A stretch of DNA of 64,000 nt from Bradyrhizobiaceae bacterium (GCA_020853885.1 JADYXZ010000014.1:186001-250000); one strand, 5' to 3'. Numbered from the stretch's first letter, positions 17,411 to 26,572 are shown. Translations and numbers: made by a program. Notes: generated by a model not told the origin, from the sequence alone.

Positions 17411-17668
17411 ATGGCGCGGCCGCGGCGGACATGGGAAAGAATCCTGGCAGGATCGAGGTCACTTTCGTTTAGGGAGTTCGAGGCACTATTGAAGGCATTC
17501 GGTTTCGAGCATGCGCGAACGGCGGGCAGCCACCGCATCTATGTCCATCCTCGTGTCGCGCGGCCGCTGTCCGTCCAGCCGCGCGGAAACGACGCCAAGC
17601 CTTACCAAGTGCGCCAGTTTCTCGATATGGTAGAAGAGTTCGGCCTGAGTCTGGACGACCGCGAATGA
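17411..17668 (+). CDS. hicA: HicA-family toxin (mRNA interferase)
   Basis: 85 residues of the HicA double-stranded-RNA-binding-like fold. The catalytic-type histidine is H41 in GSHRIY. The N-terminus is longer than in the shortest HicA proteins and includes an SFREFEALLKAFGFE helix. HicA toxins cleave mRNA. It begins 6 bp after ispH and overlaps the HicB start by 4 bp (ATGA), so toxin and antitoxin are co-translated within the isp-thr operon. Activity is inferred from the family. Confidence 0.88.
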   Translation: MARPRRTWERILAGSRSLSFREFEALLKAFGFEHARTAGSHRIYVHPRVARPLSVQPRGNDAKPYQVRQFLDMVEEFGLSLDDRE

Positions 17669-17886
17669 AGGGCAAGTACCACATCAACCTGTTCTGGTCC
17701 GACGAGGACGGCGCCTGGGTCGCGGACGCCCCGGATCTGAAGTCGTGCTCCGCATTCGGCGACACGCCGGAAGAAGCCCTGCGCGAACTCGAAGTCGCGA
17801 TCGAAGCCTGGCTCGACGCCGCACGCGCCAGGGGCTTGCCGATTCCCGAGGCGCGCTACCGCCCAGCCATCTACGCCGCGGAATAA
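17665..17886 (+). CDS. hicB: HicB-family antitoxin, short form
   Basis: 73 residues. It has the partially degraded RNase H-like HicB fold: FWSDEDGAWVADAPDLKSC, then a helix EEALRELEVAIEAWLDAAR and RPAIY at the end. Canonical HicB antitoxins often have a C-terminal ribbon-helix-helix or HTH domain; this one stops before it. It should neutralise HicA but probably cannot repress its own promoter. Coupled to hicA upstream; thrB begins 4 bp downstream. Confidence 0.9.
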   Translation: MKGKYHINLFWSDEDGAWVADAPDLKSCSAFGDTPEEALRELEVAIEAWLDAARARGLPIPEARYRPAIYAAE

Positions 17887-17890
17887 CCCC

Positions 17891-18856
17891 GTGGCCGTCT
17901 ATACCGACGTCGGCGAGGAGGAGCTCGGCGCATTTCTCGCCGACTACGCGCTCGGCAACCTCCTGTCCTTCAAGGGCATCGCCGAGGGCGTGGAGAACAC
18001 GAACTACGTGCTCCACACCGGCGCCGGCTACTTCATCCTGACCCTCTACGAAAAGCGCGTGGCACGAGAGGACCTCCCGTTCTTCATCGGCCTGATGCAG
18101 CATCTCGCCGAGCGCGGCATCAATTGCCCGCAGCCGGTGCACCGGCAGAACGGCGACGCGCTTGGCGAATTGGCCGGCCGGCCGGCGGCGATCTTCACCT
18201 TCCTCGAAGGCGTCTCCGTGCGGCGGCCGCAGGTGGCGCATTGCGCGGCGGTCGGCCGCGCGCTCGCCGGCCTGCATCTCGCCGGGCGCGATTTCAAGCT
18301 GCACCGGAAGAACGCGCTCGCGCTCGAAGGCTGGCGCGCCCTCGCGGCGTCGGCAGGCGGCCGCGCCGACAAGGTGATGCCGGGCCTCGCGAAGCTCGTC
18401 GAGGACGAGCTCGCGCATCTCGCGAGGCACTGGCCCTCCGAATTGCCGCGCGGCATCGTCCACGCGGACCTCTTTCCCGACAACGTGTTCTTTCTTGGCG
18501 ACCAGTTGTCCGGCCTGATCGACTTCTACTTCGCCTGCGACGACATCCTCGCCTACGACCTCGCGATCTGCCTCAACGCCTGGTGCTTCGAGACGGACGG
18601 CTCCTACAACGTCACCAAGGGCAAGGCGCTGTTGTCCGGCTATTTCGCCGGCCGCGGGCTGTCCGCCGACGAATTGCTGACGCTGCCGCTGCTCGCGCGC
18701 GGCGCCGCATTGCGCTTTCTGCTCACGCGCCTCGTCGACTGGCTCGACGTGCCGCCCGGCGCGCTGGTGCGGCCGAAGGACCCGATGGAATACGTGAAGA
18801 GGCTCCGCTTCCACCAGCGCATCGATCACGCGCGCGACTACGGGCTGGCGGCGTGA
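17891..18856 (+). CDS. thrB: Homoserine kinase
   Basis: 321 residues of the aminoglycoside-phosphotransferase-like ThrB found in alphaproteobacteria and pseudomonads, not the GHMP type. The kinase signature HADLFPDN and the metal-binding LIDFYF are visible. It phosphorylates homoserine for threonine synthesis. GTG start 4 bp after hicB; its TGA overlaps the rnhA GTG (GTGA), so rnhA is coupled. Confidence 0.95.
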   Translation: MAVYTDVGEEELGAFLADYALGNLLSFKGIAEGVENTNYVLHTGAGYFILTLYEKRVAREDLPFFIGLMQHLAERGINCPQPVHRQNGDALGELAGRPAAIFTFLEGVSVRRPQVAHCAAVGRALAGLHLAGRDFKLHRKNALALEGWRALAASAGGRADKVMPGLAKLVEDELAHLARHWPSELPRGIVHADLFPDNVFFLGDQLSGLIDFYFACDDILAYDLAICLNAWCFETDGSYNVTKGKALLSGYFAGRGLSADELLTLPLLARGAALRFLLTRLVDWLDVPPGALVRPKDPMEYVKRLRFHQRIDHARDYGLAA

Positions 18857-19296
18857 GCGGCAACGTGAAGATCTGGACCGACGGCGCCTGCTCCGGCAAT
18901 CCCGGGCCGGGCGGCTGGGGCGCGATCATCCGCGACAACGGCGGCACGCGCGAGATCAAGGGCGGCGAGCCCGCGACCACCAACAACCGCATGGAGCTCT
19001 TGGCGGCGATCTCCGCGCTCGAGTCGCTGCCGGCCGGCACCACCGCCGACCTCTACACCGACAGCGAATATCTCAAGGGCGGCATCACCGCCTGGATTCA
19101 CAACTGGAAAAAGAACGGCTGGCGCACCGCCGACAAGAAGCCGGTGAAGAACAAAGAACTGTGGCAGCGGCTCGAAGCCGCCGCGAGCGCGCACAAGGTT
19201 CACTGGCACTGGCTGCGCGGCCACGTCGGCCACGCGGGGAACGAGCGCGCTGACGCGCTCGCACGCGAGGGCATGGCGCCGTTCCTGCGGCGCTAA
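18853..19296 (+). CDS. rnhA: Ribonuclease HI
   Basis: 147 residues, normal for bacterial RNase HI. All four acidic catalytic positions are present: D in [10 protein letters not shown] in NNRMELLA, D in YTDSEY and D in ERADALA. The H of the flexible loop is in RGHVGHAGN. It degrades the RNA strand of RNA-DNA hybrids. The GTG start overlaps the thrB stop by 4 bp. Downstream are two palindromic repeats. Confidence 0.96.
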   Translation: MSGNVKIWTDGACSGNPGPGGWGAIIRDNGGTREIKGGEPATTNNRMELLAAISALESLPAGTTADLYTDSEYLKGGITAWIHNWKKNGWRTADKKPVKNKELWQRLEAAASAHKVHWHWLRGHVGHAGNERADALAREGMAPFLRR

Positions 19297-19298
19297 GG

Positions 19299-19353
19299 CT
19301 CACGTCATCCTGAGGTGCCCGCGCGTAGCGCGGGCCTCAAAGGATGATGTGAG
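19299..19353. repeat. Interspersed palindromic repeat (CATCCTGAGG family)
   Basis: CTCACGTCATCC at the left end pairs with GGATGATGTGAG at the right end with one offset. The centre is CCCGCGCGTAGCGCGGG. It lies directly behind the rnhA stop and may also act as a transcript 3' end, though there is no T tract. Confidence 0.8.
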
Positions 19354-19360
19354 CTGCGCC

Positions 19361-19421
19361 GTCATCCTTCGAGGCTCGCTCCCCCGGATTGAATCCGGGG
19401 TCGCTCGCACCTCACGATGAC
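19361..19421. repeat. Interspersed palindromic repeat, supplies a stop codon
   Basis: GTCATCCTTCGAGG at the left and CCTCACGATGAC-like end at the right, with central CCCCGGATTGAATCCGGGG. On the minus strand TCA TCG TGA gives the Ser-Ser-stop end of the diguanylate cyclase gene. Confidence 0.8.
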
Positions 19422-20107
19422 GGCGCTATCCCTTTCCGCTCCCGCTTCCGCGCGTACATCGCCTCGTCCGCTCGCGCGAGCGCGCCATCCACCGTGTATT
19501 CCGCGGAAAGCATGATTGCGCCTGCGGAGAGGCCAAGCGTGAGCCGCTTGCCCGCGTGCTCGAACGTCTCGCCGTCGATCATCGCCTCCAGCGCCCGCGC
19601 CTTCTCCGCCGCCTGCGCCGCACTCACGTTCCACAAGAGCGCCGCCAGCTCGTCGCCGCCGACGCGCGCGACCACGTCGGACGCCCGCACGTGCCCCGCG
19701 ATCAGCCGCGCGACGCGGCCGAGCACCCAGTCGCCGACCGCATGCCCATGGCGGTCATTGATCGGCTTGAAGTGATCGAGGTCGAGATAGAGCAGCGCCG
19801 CGCTCGATCGGTAGCGGCGCACATACGCAAGCGCCCGCTCCAGCGCCCGCTCGAAGCCGCGCCGGTTGAGCAGCCCCGTCAGCGGATCCTCGTCGATCTT
19901 GCTCTGGAGGTCGGCGATGCGCGTGCGGGTCGCCGCCAGCTCCGCCTTCAGGGCGTCGATCTTGGCCGCGAGCCGCATGGAGACCGAGCGCGCCTTCGGG
20001 GCGGATTTCGCGGCCTCCGGCTTCTCGCGCTGCCGCGCGCCGGCCCGGCTCGGCGCGGCCCTCGCCGCTCCTCGCTTCTTAGGCGCCGGGGAAGACTTGC
20101 CCGTCAT
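19412..20107 (-). CDS. Diguanylate cyclase (GGDEF domain)
   Basis: 231 residues. A basic, low-complexity N-terminus (1-40) leads into a coiled coil (about 42-70) and a complete GGDEF domain (about 75-225). The active-site signature reads GGDEL. An inhibitory I-site RxxD (RASD) lies five residues before it. It should make cyclic-di-GMP from GTP, with product inhibition. No sensor domain or membrane segment is present; the coiled coil may drive dimerisation. Its last two codons and stop come from a palindromic repeat. Confidence 0.92.
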   Translation of the reverse strand: MTGKSSPAPKKRGAARAAPSRAGARQREKPEAAKSAPKARSVSMRLAAKIDALKAELAATRTRIADLQSKIDEDPLTGLLNRRGFERALERALAYVRRYRSSAALLYLDLDHFKPINDRHGHAVGDWVLGRVARLIAGHVRASDVVARVGGDELAALLWNVSAAQAAEKARALEAMIDGETFEHAGKRLTLGLSAGAIMLSAEYTVDGALARADEAMYARKRERKGIAPSS

Positions 20108-20211
20108 TTACCCGCCTTGCAGATGCGGCGGCTCCGCCGCTTGCCAGCCCCAAACCCATTCCTATAATCGCCCGCTTTCCCGCGCCAAGGCCCACCCTGG
20201 ATCAGCGAATC

Positions 20212-20703
20212 ATGCCCGCCGGAAAGCGTCCCGTCGCCATCATCATGGGCAGCAAGTCCGATTGGCAAACCATGCGCCATGCGGCGGAGACGCTGAAGGC
20301 GCTGAAAGTCGGCTTCGAGGCGCGCGTCATCTCCGCGCACCGCACGCCGGACCGCCTCTACAAGTTCGCCAAGGGCGCGCGCGACGAAGGCTTCAAGGTG
20401 GTGATCGCCGGCGCCGGGGGTGCTGCGCACCTGCCGGGCATGACGGCCGCGCTGACGCCGCTGCCGGTCCTCGGCGTGCCGGTGAAGTCGAAGGCGCTGA
20501 AAGGCGTCGACAGCTATCTCTCCATCGCGCAGATGCCCGCCGGCATTCCGGTCGGCACGCTTGCGATCGGCGAAGCCGGCGCGGTGAACGCGGCGTTGCT
20601 CGCCGCCGCCGTGCTCGCGCTGGAGGACGAGGCGCTGGCGAAGCGGCTCGATGCGTGGCGCTCCCGGCAGACCGCGGCCGTGAAGCTTCGCCCGCCCCGC
20701 TGA
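20212..20703 (+). CDS. purE: 5-(carboxyamino)imidazole ribonucleotide mutase
   Basis: 163 residues, class I Pur[10 protein letters not shown] at the N-terminus, [10 protein letters not shown], and the glycine-rich [12 protein letters not shown] form the substrate site. It converts N5-CAIR to CAIR in purine synthesis. The purK start lies 7 bp past its stop, giving the usual purEK operon. Confidence 0.96.
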   Translation: MPAGKRPVAIIMGSKSDWQTMRHAAETLKALKVGFEARVISAHRTPDRLYKFAKGARDEGFKVVIAGAGGAAHLPGMTAALTPLPVLGVPVKSKALKGVDSYLSIAQMPAGIPVGTLAIGEAGAVNAALLAAAVLALEDEALAKRLDAWRSRQTAAVKLRPPR

Positions 20704-20710
20704 TGCTGCG

Positions 20711-21808
20711 ATGAGCACGCTTCCCGTCCTCAAGCCGGGCGACACGATCGGCATTCTTGGCGGCGGCCAGCTCGGCCGCATGCTCGCGTTGGCCGCCGCC
20801 GAGCTCGGCCTGAACTGCCATATCTACGCGCCGGAGGAGGATTCCTGCGCCTTCCAGGTCGTGCGCGACAAGACCTGCGCCGAATATGACGACGAGCCGG
20901 CGCTCGAGCGCTTCGCCGCCGCCGTCGACATCATCATCTACGAGTTCGAGAACATCCCCGCCGCGACCGCCGGGTTCCTGCAGTTTCACAAGCCGGTCCT
21001 GCCGAACCCGAACACGCTCGCCATCGTGCAGGACCGCCTGCCCGAAAAGGAATTCGTCACCGGCCTCGGCATCGGAACGGCGCCGTTCGCGAAGGTGGAT
21101 TCGCTCGATGCGCTGAAGGCGGCGATCGCCAGGCTCGACGCGCCCGCGGTGCTGAAGACCCGCCGTCTCGGCTACGACGGCAAGGGGCAGGCCAGGATCA
21201 ACGCCCCCGAGGATGCCGACGCGGCCTGGAAGGCGATCCGGGAGAAGCCGGCGATCCTCGAGAAATTCATCCCCTTCGAGCGGGAAATCTCGGTCGTCGC
21301 CGCCCGCGGCCGCAGCGGCGAAGTCGCCGCCTATGAGGCGATCGAGAACGAACACCGGCAGCACATCCTGCACCGCTCGACGGTGCCCGCGCAGATCCCG
21401 CAGGCGCTCGCCGATGAGGCGGTCGCAGTGGCGACCAGGATCGCCGAAGCCCTCGGCTATATCGGCACGCTCGCGGTCGAGATGTTCGTCGTCCAGGCGG
21501 ATGGGAAACGACGACTACTCGTCAACGAGATCGCCCCCCGCGTCCACAACTCCGGTCATTGGACCATCGACGGCGCGACCGCGAGCCAGTTCGAGCAGCA
21601 CATCCGCGCCGTCGCCGGCTGGCCGCTGGCGAGGCCGCGCCGCCTCGGCCGGGTCGAGATGATCAACCTGATCGGCCGCGAGGTGAACGACTGGGCGAAA
21701 TACCTGGCCGAGCCGGGAACCTCGGTGCACATCTACGGCAAGGGCGACGTCCGCCCGGGCCGAAAAATGGGGCATGTGACGCGCGTGCTTCCCGAGGCCG
21801 GATTCTGA
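20711..21808 (+). CDS. purK: 5-(carboxyamino)imidazole ribonucleotide synthase
   Basis: 365 residues of the ATP-grasp superfamily. GGGQLGRMLA near residues 15-24 starts the first domain, the ATP-grasp central domain follows (LKTRRLGYDGKGQ), and EIAPRVHNSGHWT is the PurK signature near residues 277-289. It makes N5-CAIR from AIR, ATP and bicarbonate, the substrate for purE. No terminator is evident behind it. Confidence 0.96.
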   Translation: MSTLPVLKPGDTIGILGGGQLGRMLALAAAELGLNCHIYAPEEDSCAFQVVRDKTCAEYDDEPALERFAAAVDIIIYEFENIPAATAGFLQFHKPVLPNPNTLAIVQDRLPEKEFVTGLGIGTAPFAKVDSLDALKAAIARLDAPAVLKTRRLGYDGKGQARINAPEDADAAWKAIREKPAILEKFIPFEREISVVAARGRSGEVAAYEAIENEHRQHILHRSTVPAQIPQALADEAVAVATRIAEALGYIGTLAVEMFVVQADGKRRLLVNEIAPRVHNSGHWTIDGATASQFEQHIRAVAGWPLARPRRLGRVEMINLIGREVNDWAKYLAEPGTSVHIYGKGDVRPGRKMGHVTRVLPEAGF

Positions 21809-21887
21809 GCCGAGCTGCACGCCGGCTGGAACCGACTGACCGCGCCTCCGTTTCCGTAGATCAGCAGAGCAGGAAGGGGGCACCGCC

Positions 21888-22565
21888 ATGAACGCGACAT
21901 GGCCGATCGTCTTTGCGGCGTTAGTCGCCGGTTTTCTTGCCGGCGCGCTCGTCCCTGCAAATAACGAGCCGGCGAAGCTGAACCTGCCGGGAAGTTCGAC
22001 CGCAAGCCAAGCCGGCGGCAAATCCTCGCCGCCGAAGGAGCCTGCGGAGAAACGGGACGCTGAAAAGGACGCTGCTGAACAAATGCAGGCGAGTGTCTGC
22101 CAAAAGGAGGCTTGGCCCTACTTCAGCAACACCTGCCTCGACCCCACTGCCGATATTCGCGAGCCGGTACGGATCGTCAGGGCCCGCAAGGAGGAGCCGG
22201 CAACCGCGGTGAGCGAGAATAGAGAAGATAATAAGGCGACCGCGCAGACTTCCGAAACAAGCAGCACCGCCCCGCGGGGAGAAGCGCAAACCGAGACAAA
22301 GCCGAAGCCTTCGCGGCGCCCGCGCGCGCCGGCCGGGACACAAGACAATGTAGCGGCGGATACCGGCACGGTTGAGCAGCAAGTCCGGCCCGGGCAGCAA
22401 CCGCGCCGTCGCGCCCATGCGCGAGAGCGCGAGGTGAGGTTCGATGATGATCGGCAAGAGCGGCCGGCCCGCCTGTACGTTACCCCCGACGGGCGTCGAA
22501 TTTATGTGTATCCGAACTCGCGCGGAGAGCGGTGGAGCGGCCCATCCCCGTGGCGCGACTGGTAA
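21888..22565 (+). CDS. Unrecognised membrane-anchored low-complexity protein
   Basis: 225 residues. One hydrophobic segment (residues 5-25) acts as a signal anchor. The rest is a polar, charged, proline/arginine-rich stretch with a short conserved-looking block containing two cysteines ([14 protein letters not shown]). The C-terminus ([14 protein letters not shown]) may be a small beta hairpin. The body is probably disordered in the periplasm. Similar low-complexity proteins with a WPYFS-type motif are common in Bradyrhizobium-like genomes, without known function. Confidence 0.7.
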   Translation: MNATWPIVFAALVAGFLAGALVPANNEPAKLNLPGSSTASQAGGKSSPPKEPAEKRDAEKDAAEQMQASVCQKEAWPYFSNTCLDPTADIREPVRIVRARKEEPATAVSENREDNKATAQTSETSSTAPRGEAQTETKPKPSRRPRAPAGTQDNVAADTGTVEQQVRPGQQPRRRAHAREREVRFDDDRQERPARLYVTPDGRRIYVYPNSRGERWSGPSPWRDW

Positions 22566-22759
22566 GCGGAGTTTGCCAAACCGGCCCCCTACGGCCTGCC
22601 CCGCCCCTGAGCTCTCCGGCGGATTACAATCGGCGCGCCTGTGGACAATTCGCAGCGCTTCTGCTAACTCCGCGCGACTCGGCGGGGCGGCATTTCCGCC
22701 ATCGGAACGCCCCACTGACCTCCGAATATCTCGAACCCGACAGCAAGAAAGGCAGCCAC

Positions 22760-23029
22760 GTGCAGGTTCTCGTTCGCGACAACAATGTTGATCAGGCCCT
22801 GAAGGCCCTGAAAAAGAAGATGCAGCGTGAGGGCATCTTCCGCGAGATGAAGCTCCGTGGTCACTACGAAAAACCGTCCGAGCGCCGCGCCCGCGAAAAG
22901 GCGGAGGCGATCCGCCGCGCCCGCAAGCTCGCCCGCAAGAAGGCGCAGCGCGAGGGCCTGATCCCGTCCAAGCCGAAGCCGGTGGTGGCGCGTGGCGGTG
23001 GCGGCGGCTTTTCCGGCGGCCGGGGCTAA
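22760..23029 (+). CDS. rpsU: 30S ribosomal protein S21
   Basis: 89 residues. The conserved N-terminus [19 protein letters not shown] and [20 protein letters not shown] define bS21, which helps mRNA binding at initiation on the small subunit. The C-terminus is a basic helix and a glycine-rich tail, as in other Rhizobiales. The GTG at 22760 is chosen because the family begins exactly there; AAGAAAGGC upstream serves as ribosome binding site. The longer in-frame extension upstream overlaps the preceding gene. Confidence 0.95.
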   Translation: MQVLVRDNNVDQALKALKKKMQREGIFREMKLRGHYEKPSERRAREKAEAIRRARKLARKKAQREGLIPSKPKPVVARGGGGGFSGGRG

Positions 23030-23051
23030 GCCTCGTCTCTGAGCTTTCTCG

Positions 23052-23087
23052 CGCGGGCGGATCGCATCTGCCCGCGTTTGCATTTTT
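23052..23087 (+). terminator. Rho-independent terminator after rpsU
   Basis: CGCGGGC (23052-23058) pairs with GCCCGCG (23070-23076), followed by TTTGCATTTTT. It lies 23 bp past the rpsU stop. Confidence 0.7.
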
Positions 23088-23152
23088 GGCGGCACGGGTC
23101 ACACTTGCTCGCGGGCCGCATCTTCGCCGCAAGCGAACCGCATGAAGCCGGA

Positions 23153-24037
23153 ATGACACGCGAGCGCTTCACCCGTTCCTCTTCCGTCCCGCGCCTCCCG
23201 GCTTGTGCGGCCCTTCTCGCGTCCGCGCTCCTGCTCGCCGGCTGCCAGACCATCGGCGGCGGCAGCGCCGCGCTGATCGAGGACGAAGAACTCGTCCGCG
23301 CCGCCTCGCCGACGAACATTGCTTCCCTCACCGACGTCATCCGCCGCAACCCGAACGACCCGCAGGCGTACAACATGCGCGGCTCCGTCTATGGCCGCGC
23401 CGGTCGCTTTCCGGAAGCGCTCGAAGACTTCAACCAGGCGGTCAGAATCGATCCGAAATATACGCAGGCCTACGCCAACCGCGCGCTTGTCTATCGCGAG
23501 ATGAAGCGGCCGGATCTCGCGCTCGCCGATTTCAACCGCGCGATCCAGCTCGACGCCAATTATTCACCGGCCTATGTCGGCCGCGGCATCATCTATCGCA
23601 TGCAGGGGCAGCCGGAGCAGGCGCTGCGCGACTTCAACAAGGCGATCGAGATCCGCCAGGACGACGCGCAGGCGTTCCACAATCGCGGCCTCGTCTATCA
23701 GGCGCAGGGCCTGCACAAGTTCGCGATCGACGATTTCACGACGGCCATCGGACTCGCGATCAGCGCGCCGGAGCCGTTCCACGCCCGCGGGCTGAGCTAT
23801 CTCGCGCTCAACGATTACCGACGCGCGATCGAGGATTTCGACGAAGCGCTCGGCCGCGACAAACGCTCGATCGAAGCCTGGACCAGCCGCGGTCTCGCTT
23901 ATGAACGCCTCGGTGAGAAGGAAAAAGCAGCCGGCTCCTACGCTCGCGCCATGAACATCAATCAGGGCTATCAGCCGGCGGTCGCCGGCTTCCGCCGCGT
24001 CGGCGGCCAATACGGCGCGAGCTACAATTTGAACTAG
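23153..24037 (+). CDS. TPR-repeat lipoprotein (NlpI-like)
   Basis: 294 residues. The signal peptide ends in a lipobox LLAGC near residue 27, so the mature protein should be lipid-anchored. About six tetratricopeptide repeats follow (residues 60-280), each with the A-x-x-x-x-G-x-x-Y pattern. NlpI-type proteins act as adaptors for cell-wall hydrolases, but this role is not shown here. ATG 23153 is chosen because the upstream extension is not signal-like. It converges with the histidine kinase, the two stop codons overlapping by 4 bp (CTAG). Confidence 0.88.
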   Translation: MTRERFTRSSSVPRLPACAALLASALLLAGCQTIGGGSAALIEDEELVRAASPTNIASLTDVIRRNPNDPQAYNMRGSVYGRAGRFPEALEDFNQAVRIDPKYTQAYANRALVYREMKRPDLALADFNRAIQLDANYSPAYVGRGIIYRMQGQPEQALRDFNKAIEIRQDDAQAFHNRGLVYQAQGLHKFAIDDFTTAIGLAISAPEPFHARGLSYLALNDYRRAIEDFDEALGRDKRSIEAWTSRGLAYERLGEKEKAAGSYARAMNINQGYQPAVAGFRRVGGQYGASYNLN

Positions 24038-25437
24038 CTGGTCACAGGGTCTGCAAGGAACGGGGCCGATTGCGAGCCAAGCAGGACCTTTGGCGAGATT
24101 GTCGCCTTAAGGCCGCCAAGCCTCGAAGCTGCCAGGTCAACTTGCCAATCGTACGCTTCGAGAACGTCCTGGACGATCGCAAGCCCGAGACCTGCGCCCT
24201 TGCTCCGTTCATCGAGGCGCACACCGCGTTCAAGCACGCCCGGCAATTGCGCCGGACCGATCCCCTTTCCGTCGTCTTCGATGACAATCGACGGTCCGAT
24301 GGAGCCCGGCCCGGTCGAGACGCGGACACGTGCCTTGGCATGACGCGCGGCATTCTCAAGCAGGTTGCCGAGCACCTCTGCAAGGTCGGTTCGGTCGAGC
24401 GGAACGCGTACATCGTCGGCGATCTCCGGTTCAAACATCACCCGCGCACCAGCAGGAGTGCGTGCCAGTGTGGCAATCAGCGAGCGCACGAGCGGCGCGA
24501 GTTCGGTGGAAGGCGTCGCCGCGCGCCGCAGGTGGCCACGCACCCGGGCCCGCGCCAACTCGCGGTCGACATGCCGGCTCATCGCCTCGCCGACCGTCTC
24601 GATATCTTGCGCGATCGCGTGCTCGCCCCGTTCGTGCAGGCGAGTCGCATCGGCGGCGAGGGCTGCGAGCGGCGTCTTCAGGCCGTGCGCCAAGTCCGCG
24701 GCCCGGCTGCGCGATCGTTGGATCTCGCCTTCCTGTGCATCGATGAGCGCGTTGACTTCCTCGACGAGCGGCTGCACTTCGGCGGGGGCCGCTGATGGCA
24801 GATGACGCCTGCGGCCTGCTCGAATGTCGGCGATGCCACGACGTAGCGCATCGAGCGGACGCAGACCGAGACCGACCTGGATTGAGGTTGCGACCACCAG
24901 AACACAAGCGAGAAAGCCAAGCGCGATGGCGAGATCTTTCGCAAAGGCAGATGCTGCCGCCGACACTCGCGCAAGATCGGTAGCTACCGCCAGCCGCACG
25001 GCCACCTTACGATCGCCAGCCATGAGACTGACGACACGCTCCGCCACCAGCAGGCGCACGCCTCCAGGCCCCGCTATCTCGTGCTGGTGAACCTCGCCCG
25101 GCACCGGCTGATCGGCCAGGAGCATCATCGTCGTATCCCACAGCGAACGCGAACGCAGCAGCTGGTGTCTGTCATCGCTGACCTGCCAGTAGAGTCCCGA
25201 AAGCGGATCGGCGAAACGCGGATCGGCCGGCGGCTGCGTCAGTACGAGATTGCCCTGCGGGTCGACGTCGATCGCGGCAAGCAACTGCTTCAGATGAACG
25301 TCGAGGTCGCCGGCAAGCGTGCGAGCAACATGGCGCTCGAACAGCAAGACCAATCCGCCGCCGGCAATCGTGAGTGCGATCAGGATCGCAACAATCCCAG
25401 CTGCAATAAGACGCAGCCGTAGCGAGGACCACTTCAC
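24034..25437 (-). CDS. Sensor histidine kinase, PhoQ-like
   Basis: 467 residues. Two membrane segments (about residues 10-33 and 168-188) enclose a periplasmic sensor of about 130 residues. A HAMP-like linker leads to the dimerisation helix with phospho-acceptor H251 in AHGLKTPLAAL, a PhoQ-type H-box. The ATPase domain shows N-box NLLENAARHA, DDGKGIG and GLGLAIVQD. It should sense an extracytoplasmic signal and phosphorylate the regulator encoded just upstream, with which it overlaps by 4 bp. The signal is unknown. Confidence 0.93.
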   Translation of the reverse strand: MKWSSLRLRLIAAGIVAILIALTIAGGGLVLLFERHVARTLAGDLDVHLKQLLAAIDVDPQGNLVLTQPPADPRFADPLSGLYWQVSDDRHQLLRSRSLWDTTMMLLADQPVPGEVHQHEIAGPGGVRLLVAERVVSLMAGDRKVAVRLAVATDLARVSAAASAFAKDLAIALGFLACVLVVATSIQVGLGLRPLDALRRGIADIRAGRRRHLPSAAPAEVQPLVEEVNALIDAQEGEIQRSRSRAADLAHGLKTPLAALAADATRLHERGEHAIAQDIETVGEAMSRHVDRELARARVRGHLRRAATPSTELAPLVRSLIATLARTPAGARVMFEPEIADDVRVPLDRTDLAEVLGNLLENAARHAKARVRVSTGPGSIGPSIVIEDDGKGIGPAQLPGVLERGVRLDERSKGAGLGLAIVQDVLEAYDWQVDLAASRLGGLKATISPKVLLGSQSAPFLADPVTS

Positions 25438-26099
25438 CCGGGCGCCTCCGGCATCATGTAGCCGAACCCCCGCCGCGTCTCGATTGCATGAGCTCCCAAC
25501 TTCTTGCGCACGCGGCCGACCAGCACTTCGAGCGCATTTGAGTCGTGCTCCTCGCCGTGACCGTACACATTCTCGTCCAGTTCCTGCTGAGACACGACCC
25601 GGCCACAGTTGCGAAGCAGATGAGCGACCAACCGATACTCAAGCGGCGAGAGCGCGATCGGTACGCCACGCAAGGTTAGCTTCATTTGCCGCTCATCGAG
25701 CGTGATCTCTCCGGTGGTCAGGATCGACGAGGCATGGCCCGCAGATCGGCGCACGATCGAACGCAATCGCGCCAATAACTCCTCCATCCGGAATGGCTTC
25801 GGCAAATAGTCATCGGCCCCTGCATCGATTCCGTCGACCCGTTCCGCCCAGCTTCCCCGAGCAGTCAGAATGAGGACCGGCAAGTGGCGGTCGTTCGCGC
25901 GCCACCGCTTGAGGACTGCGAGGCCGTCCATCCTTGGGAGGCCGAGATCAAGAATGACGGCGCCATAATCTTCGGTGTCGCCGCGAAACCAGGCCTCCTC
26001 ACCGTCGCTCACTGTCTCGACGACATAGCCTGATGCCTCAAGCGCGCGCGCTATGTCTGACGCAATCCGCGGATCGTCTTCGGCAAGGAGCACGCGCAT
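25434..26099 (-). CDS. OmpR/PhoP-family response regulator
   Basis: 221 residues. The receiver domain has the acidic pocket EDD (residues 7-9), phospho-acceptor D51 (LDLGLPRMDG) and the switch lysine in YLPKPF. The C-terminal winged helix carries the VVSQQELDENVYG and RRGFGYM motifs. Partner of the kinase downstream (4-bp overlap). Its start shares one base with the stop of the PepSY gene (TAATG), so the three genes are co-translated. Confidence 0.95.
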   Translation of the reverse strand: MRVLLAEDDPRIASDIARALEASGYVVETVSDGEEAWFRGDTEDYGAVILDLGLPRMDGLAVLKRWRANDRHLPVLILTARGSWAERVDGIDAGADDYLPKPFRMEELLARLRSIVRRSAGHASSILTTGEITLDERQMKLTLRGVPIALSPLEYRLVAHLLRNCGRVVSQQELDENVYGHGEEHDSNALEVLVGRVRKKLGAHAIETRRGFGYMMPEAPG

Positions 26100-26437
26100 T
26101 ATTTATCCCTTACGCGGTCGATCTCGCCGTTACGTGCGTCGACATAGACTTCGAACAGCCGGCCTTTGCTATCAACGACGCGAAATTCGTAAACCCACTG
26201 GCCACCCTTCCGCTCAAGCTTCACACGGACCACCTCACCGGGGAGCTTGCCCTGAACAATGTTCAAGATTTCTGCAAGCGGACGGATTTCGCCTCTCTCG
26301 ACGGCGCGCTGCGCTTCGTCGTGATCGCGCGCGACAACCGGCACAATTCCGAACCCAGCCAGAACGGCCGCTGCAACAGCGACCACTCGGATGACGGGGC
26401 GAACCCTTAAGACCATGGATAAGCTAACTTTTTTCAT
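26099..26437 (-). CDS. PepSY-domain exported protein
   Basis: 112 residues. The N-terminal hydrophobic segment (about residues 14-35) is a signal peptide or anchor. The remainder is one PepSY domain: IRPLAEILNIVQ helix, VVRVKLERKGGQWVYEFRVVD strands, and the ending VYVDARNGEI. PepSY proteins are periplasmic and often act with two-component systems or redox proteins. It leads the operon with the OmpR-type regulator and PhoQ-like kinase. No clear Shine-Dalgarno precedes ATG 26437, so the start is less certain. Confidence 0.82.
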   Translation of the reverse strand: MKKVSLSMVLRVRPVIRVVAVAAAVLAGFGIVPVVARDHDEAQRAVERGEIRPLAEILNIVQGKLPGEVVRVKLERKGGQWVYEFRVVDSKGRLFEVYVDARNGEIDRVRDK

Positions 26438-26572
26438 TAAATAAACATGCCACACTCGACCTGACGGATTGCTGACATAGATCAACAGGCTGTCGTCAGC
26501 GCGATCCAGGCAGTCTCCCGCCATCCACCGGCCGCATGGTGCGGCAGGACAGCGCTCACAAGGAGACGCCAA
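26438..26572. promoter_or_regulatory. Divergent control region between two PepSY operons
   Basis: 135 bp separating divergent genes. The part near 26400-26460 is markedly AT-rich. Two CTGAC half-sites begin at 26461 and 26472, exactly 11 bp apart, the spacing bound by PhoP/OmpR-type regulators. AAGGAGA precedes the plus-strand PepSY start. The site assignment is inference. Confidence 0.45.

Noticed and set aside
17665-17886. hicB as a frameshifted or truncated gene
   Set aside because: The frame has a normal end, good coupling to hicA, and the HicB core is complete. Short HicB forms exist, so it is treated as intact.
26099-26437. Leaderless start of the PepSY-regulator-kinase operon
   Set aside because: The ATG lacks a clear Shine-Dalgarno, but no promoter at the proper distance is visible, so leaderless transcription is only a possibility.
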